Shown piece after piece: positions 40,497 to 43,443 of a stretch of 43,443 nucleotides of DNA. Every line of letters begins with the position of its first letter. Position 1 is the first letter of the stretch. The stretch comes from Bacteroidales bacterium UBA5515. GTDB taxonomy: Bacteria; Bacteroidota; Bacteroidia; Bacteroidales; P3. A model generated the notes under the pieces. It was not told where the DNA came from and searched no databases. It saw nothing but the letters and a program-made list of their open reading frames with translations. The position numbers and the translations under genes are program-made. Location of the stretch: positions 127,570 through 171,012 of the forward strand of contig DIOL01000012.1 of NCBI GenBank assembly GCA_002423895.1. The letters run 5' to 3'.

Positions 40497-41396
40497 TTAT
40501 TTCTTTGGAGCAGGTTTTTTAGTAGCAACTGCTTTACGAGGACGAGGTTTCTTTTCAGCATTTTCGTCTTCTTCTGCAAGAGCTTTTACCTTCTTAATTT
40601 TTGCTCCATCTTTTGAAAGTTCAGTATCATCATCTTCATCCAAAAGTTCAGTAGCTAATGCTCTTTCGTTAATTTCTTCTGCTTCTTCTGCAGCTTCACG
40701 AGCATCTTTATCCATTTTTCTTTCGTTCAATCCTTCAATAATTGCATCGCACATGTATTTAACAATTAGTTCAATTGATTTTGATGCGTCATCATTTGCT
40801 GGAATTGGGAAATCAATAAGCTCTGGATTTGTGTTTGTATCAACAAGAGCAAAAGTAGGAATATTTAAACGACGTGCTTCTGCAACTGCAATATGTTCTT
40901 TATTGATGTCAATAACGAAGATTGCTGAAGGAAGACGAGTTAAATCGGCAATTGAACCAAGGTTCTTTTCCAATTTTGCTTTTTCGCGAGAGATTTGTAA
41001 ACGTTCACGTTTGTTAATTTTGGTAGTGTCTTTATCATTTAAAAGTCTGTCCAAATTATTCATTTTCTTTACAGCTTTACGAATGGTAACGAAGTTTGTT
41101 AACATTCCACCTGGCCAACGTTCTGTAACAAAAGGCATATTTACCTTGGTTACTAACTCTGCAACTACTTCTTTTGCTTGTTTTTTTGTGGCAACGAAAA
41201 GAATTTTCTTGCCTGATTTTGCTATTTGCTTAATTGCATTTGCAGCTTCTTCAGCTTTTTCTGCAGTCTTGTGCAAATCAATAATGTGGATTCCATTTTT
41301 CTCCATAAAGATATAAGGAGCCATCTTAGGATTCCATTTTCTTCTCATGTGTCCGAAATGAACACTTGATTCTAACATTTGATTAAAATCTAACAT
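40497..41396 (-). CDS. rpsB: 30S ribosomal protein S2
   Basis: 299 residues. The first ~230 are standard S2, with SSVHFGHMRRKWNPKMAPYI at the N-terminus and the metal-binding LVDTNTNPELIDFPIPANDD region. The last ~65 are an extension: an acidic part (AAEEAEEINERALATELLDE) and then a basic tail KKPRPRKAVATKKPAPKK. E. coli S2 has about 240 residues; extended S2 is usual in Bacteroidetes. In many Bacteroidetes S2 and bS21 bind near the 16S 3' end and help to hide the anti-Shine-Dalgarno, but whether this tail takes part is unknown. Confidence 0.97.
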   Translation of the reverse strand: MLDFNQMLESSVHFGHMRRKWNPKMAPYIFMEKNGIHIIDLHKTAEKAEEAANAIKQIAKSGKKILFVATKKQAKEVVAELVTKVNMPFVTERWPGGMLTNFVTIRKAVKKMNNLDRLLNDKDTTKINKRERLQISREKAKLEKNLGSIADLTRLPSAIFVIDINKEHIAVAEARRLNIPTFALVDTNTNPELIDFPIPANDDASKSIELIVKYMCDAIIEGLNERKMDKDAREAAEEAEEINERALATELLDEDDDTELSKDGAKIKKVKALAEEDENAEKKPRPRKAVATKKPAPKK

Positions 41397-41504
41397 CTTT
41401 CTTGTTTTTGATTGTTTACATTCCTTTAATTAATTCAATTGATAAGTAGTTGGTGGAAAAAGCCAAATCTTACCAATTTGGATACTAAACAGCTATCCAA
41501 TCTG
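41397..41504 (-). promoter_or_regulatory. rpsI-rpsB spacer with hairpin
   Basis: In this 108-bp gap TTGGATA and TATCCAA form a 7-bp stem with a loop of about 9 nt (41479-41502 on the plus strand). It could be an attenuator or an S2 binding site, but no known rpsB leader is recognised. Confidence 0.35.
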
Positions 41505-41891
41505 TTAACGTTTGCTGAATTGGAAACGTTTACGAGCTTTCTTTTGACCTGGTTTCTTTCTTTCAACCATACGAGGGTCTCTACGAAGAAGACCAATTGA
41601 TTTTAGTGCTGGACGATCTTCAAGATTTATTTCGCATAAAGCTCTTGCAATAGCCATTCTTAATGCCTCTGCTTGTCCTGTAATACCACCTCCATCTAAA
41701 TTAGCCTTAACGTCATATTTACCTTCAGCTCCTACAGTGTCAAAAGCCTGACGGCAAATGTATTGTAGGGTAGGAGTAGGGAAATATTCCTTATAATCTT
41801 TGCCATTTATAGTAATATTACCATTGCCAAGTGTCATATAGATACGGGCAACTGCACATTTTCTTCTGCCTATTTTGTTTATTACTTCCAT
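41505..41891 (-). CDS. rpsI: 30S ribosomal protein S9
   Basis: 128 residues, the normal length. GRRKCAVARIYM at the N-terminus, GGGITGQAEALRMAIARAL in the middle and the basic end KKPGQKKARKRFQFSKR, whose C-terminal Arg contacts P-site tRNA. It starts 4 bp after rplM, the universal rplM-rpsI pair. Confidence 0.98.
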   Translation of the reverse strand: MEVINKIGRRKCAVARIYMTLGNGNITINGKDYKEYFPTPTLQYICRQAFDTVGAEGKYDVKANLDGGGITGQAEALRMAIARALCEINLEDRPALKSIGLLRRDPRMVERKKPGQKKARKRFQFSKR

Positions 41892-41895
41892 GAAA

Positions 41896-42351
41896 TTATC
41901 TGATTGAATTTAAATTAACTATTTTTGGTTGTTGAGCTTCATGAGGATGCTCTACTCCTGCATAAACGTGAAGATTTCTGTAAAGAGCATCTCCTAATTT
42001 ATTTTTTGGAAGCATTCCTTTAACTGCATGTTCAATAACACGTTCAGGGAAAGTTGCTAAAACTTGTCTAGGAGTTGAAAATCTTTGTCCTCCAGGATAA
42101 CCTGTATGGCGTACATAAACTTTATCAGTTAATTTCTTTCCAGTAAAGCGTACTTTTTCGGCATTAATAATAATAACATTATCTCCACAATCTACGTGAG
42201 GAGTATAAGATGGCTTATGTTTGCCTCTTAACACATTTGCCACTCTTGTAGCTAAACGTCCCAAAATTTGATTTTCTGCATCAATAATTATCCATTCTTT
42301 TTGAACAGTTTCTTTTTTAGCAGATACGGTTTTGTAACTTAACGTATTCAT
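41896..42351 (-). CDS. rplM: 50S ribosomal protein L13
   Basis: 151 residues. WIIIDAENQILGRLATRVA near the N-terminus and VIEHAVKGMLPKNKLGDALY in the C-terminal half are family signatures. It is the first gene of the operon and is preceded by a leader of about 180 nt with inverted repeats. The start MNTLSYKTVSAKKETVQKEW is usual for Bacteroidetes L13. Confidence 0.98.
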   Translation of the reverse strand: MNTLSYKTVSAKKETVQKEWIIIDAENQILGRLATRVANVLRGKHKPSYTPHVDCGDNVIIINAEKVRFTGKKLTDKVYVRHTGYPGGQRFSTPRQVLATFPERVIEHAVKGMLPKNKLGDALYRNLHVYAGVEHPHEAQQPKIVNLNSIR

Positions 42352-42565
42352 TTTTTCTTTTTATGTTTATAAAACATCAAAAATTACTCCTTTCTCAAGG
42401 AATAAAAATTAATTAACTACAAGGTTTTATTTTAATTCCAACGGGCAATCGGAATAAGATAAAACAATGAAAATCACTCTTCTAAATATAATAACTATTG
42501 GATAATTTGAAGCGCTAGTCTATATTTAGAGTTTGCAAAGATACAATCTTTTGTTTAATTACCAA
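42352..42565 (-). promoter_or_regulatory. Promoter and long structured leader of the ribosomal operon
   Basis: On the minus strand TTG (42565-42563), 19 nt, then TATCTTTG (42543-42536) form a good promoter. Transcription from about 42530 gives a ~180-nt leader. It opens with TCTAAATATA (42530-42521), whose exact complement lies at 42490-42481, a 10-bp stem at the very 5' end. A second small stem (ATTCC/GGAAT, 42455-42435) and a CCTT/AAGG stem near the start codon follow. It may hold a ribosomal-protein autoregulatory site. No described L13 leader was recognised. Confidence 0.55.
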
Positions 42566-42633
42566 GACTATACAAATTTTTTTCTGTTTTTTATTTTAAG
42601 ATAAAGTAATCCCAATGAAAAGAATTTATTTTA

Positions 42634-42641
42634 TATCTTTG
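42634..42641 (+). promoter_or_regulatory. Candidate -7 box for radC
   Basis: TATCTTTG fits TAnnTTTG exactly, 20 bp before the radC ATG. No TTG is seen at the expected -33 position. Confidence 0.45.
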
Positions 42642-42660
42642 CTTAAAATTATTTTAATCT

Positions 42661-43362
42661 ATGGATGACACAACTATCTATAACAGTATTAAGAATTGGG
42701 CAGAAGAAGACCGCCCAAGAGAAAAATTAATGCAGATTGGAAAGAAGAAACTTACTAATGCAGAATTATTGGCAATAATTATAGGTTCAGGTTCAAGAAA
42801 TGAAAGTGCAGTTCAATTGGCTCAAAGAATATTGAATAGTGTTAATAATAATATTAATGAACTTTCATCATTGACATATAACGATTTGATGAATAGATTT
42901 AAGGGAATAGGAGAGGCAAAGGCAATTAATATAGTTGCAGCTTTGGAATTGGGAAATAGGAGAAAAGCAACTCAAGAAGAAAAACCAATAGTCTCTTCTC
43001 CACAACAAGCTTATGATGTTTTATATTCCGACTTGATGGATTTGGAATATGAAAGTTTTTGGTTAATACTTCTAAGCAATTCACAAAGATTAATAAAGAA
43101 AGTTTGCATTAGTGAAGGAGGCTGGAGTGAATCGAGTGTGGATTTAAAGAAAGTTTTTAAGTCAGCATTAGAAAACAATTCTCCAAAAGTTATTCTTGCA
43201 CATAATCATCCTTCTGGCAACATAACACCAAGTCATAGCGACAAAGCTTTAACAGAAAGAATAAATAGTGCAGGTAAAATTCTTTCAGTCCAAATTATAG
43301 ACCATGTAATCTTTGGTAAAAATGGAGATTATTTTTCTTTTGCAGAGAATTGTTTGATATAA
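42661..43362 (+). CDS. radC: RadC-family JAMM-domain protein
   Basis: 233 residues. An N-terminal helix-hairpin-helix (RFKGIGEAKAINIVAALELG, ~79-98) suggests DNA binding. The C-terminal JAB/JAMM metal site is H181-x-H183-P-S-G ... D194 (AHNHPSGNITPSHSDKAL). The family was named for a DNA-repair phenotype later traced to another gene, so its true role is unsettled. The start ATG at 42661 follows a TATCTTTG box by 20 bp. It is divergent from the rplM operon across 309 bp. Confidence 0.93.
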   Translation: MDDTTIYNSIKNWAEEDRPREKLMQIGKKKLTNAELLAIIIGSGSRNESAVQLAQRILNSVNNNINELSSLTYNDLMNRFKGIGEAKAINIVAALELGNRRKATQEEKPIVSSPQQAYDVLYSDLMDLEYESFWLILLSNSQRLIKKVCISEGGWSESSVDLKKVFKSALENNSPKVILAHNHPSGNITPSHSDKALTERINSAGKILSVQIIDHVIFGKNGDYFSFAENCLI

Positions 43363-43391
43363 AGATTATTTAAATAAAAGATCGCTCTTAT

Positions 43392-43443
43392 CTATTTTTC
43401 TTTTACTTCTTTATACTCTTCGTTTAATCCCTTGATTATTTCT
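43392..43443 (-). CDS. C-terminal end of an unidentified minus-strand gene (cut by window)
   Basis: On the minus strand, an open frame enters the window at 43442 and reads EIIKGLNEEYKEVKEK before TAG at 43394-43392. The charged, helical composition is protein-like and the gene would converge on radC with a 29-bp gap. Too short to identify, and it may be chance. Confidence 0.4.
   Translation of the reverse strand, partial: EIIKGLNEEYKEVKEK

Noticed and set aside
1..43443. tRNA or rRNA genes
   Set aside because: No cloverleaf with a GTTCRANNC arm or rRNA-like block was seen in any intergenic gap. A tRNAscan-SE run would settle it.

Overview
The window is AT-rich chromosomal DNA from a member of the Bacteroidota, most likely the order Bacteroidales. 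This rests on several signs seen in the sequence: two large secreted proteases with type IX secretion (T9SS) C-terminal sorting domains, Bacteroidetes-type promoters (TTTG, about 19 nt, then TAnnTTTG), A-rich leaders with almost no Shine-Dalgarno sequences, tandem ExbD genes, an ECF sigma/anti-sigma pair, lipoproteins with acidic residues after the lipid cysteine, and a type 3 ProRS. The species cannot be named from the sequence alone. Both ends cut through genes: an ExbD on the left and the last codons of an unknown minus-strand gene on the right.

Layout. 1-1.8 kb: end of a TonB-energising ExbD operon, then trmN6. 2.5-9.5 kb: a promoter and two tandem M6-type secreted metalloproteases. 9.6-11.7 kb: dnaG (minus). 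11.7-17.3 kb: a polytopic membrane protein, a lipoprotein, rdgB, a DUF2148 protein, serS and a ygiD-type dioxygenase. 17.8-21.2 kb: ECF sigma factor, membrane anti-sigma factor and an outer-membrane protein. 21.3-24.4 kb (minus): proS, a nucleoside deaminase and prfB, the last with an intact programmed frameshift. 24.5-27.4 kb: a Tyr/Asn-rich lipoprotein and an OmpP1/FadL-type porin. 27.9-28.4 kb: purN (minus). 28.65-31.8 kb: acpP-fabF-rnc-lipA. 32.2-32.7 kb: an HU-family protein. 32.8-36.3 kb: five tandem paralogous lipoproteins. 36.4-39.5 kb (minus): AI-2E family protein, queD, mntP, rsmA. 39.6-42.4 kb (minus): the rplM-rpsI-rpsB-tsf operon. 42.7-43.4 kb: radC.

The gene content is mostly housekeeping, so the unusual material lies between genes. 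Each of the four longest non-coding gaps (1792-2526, 17317-17803, 27411-27852, 31761-32228) holds an array of a short motif repeated at an exact 21- or 22-bp period. Each unit has a conserved half and a variable half, and two of the arrays sit inside long inverted repeats. The motif differs between loci, except that the gaps at 1.8-2.2 kb and 27.5-27.8 kb share one array and have the same composite layout. This is the best candidate for an undescribed system here. It resembles, in architecture only, the BrickBuilt minisatellite/MITE elements that I recall from Porphyromonas gingivalis. A second notable feature is the family of surface-type lipoproteins at 32.8-36.3 kb, with near-identical 5' ends, diverged mature parts and a distant relative at 13.3 kb. 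No tRNA, rRNA, CRISPR-Cas system, insertion sequence or prophage was recognised.
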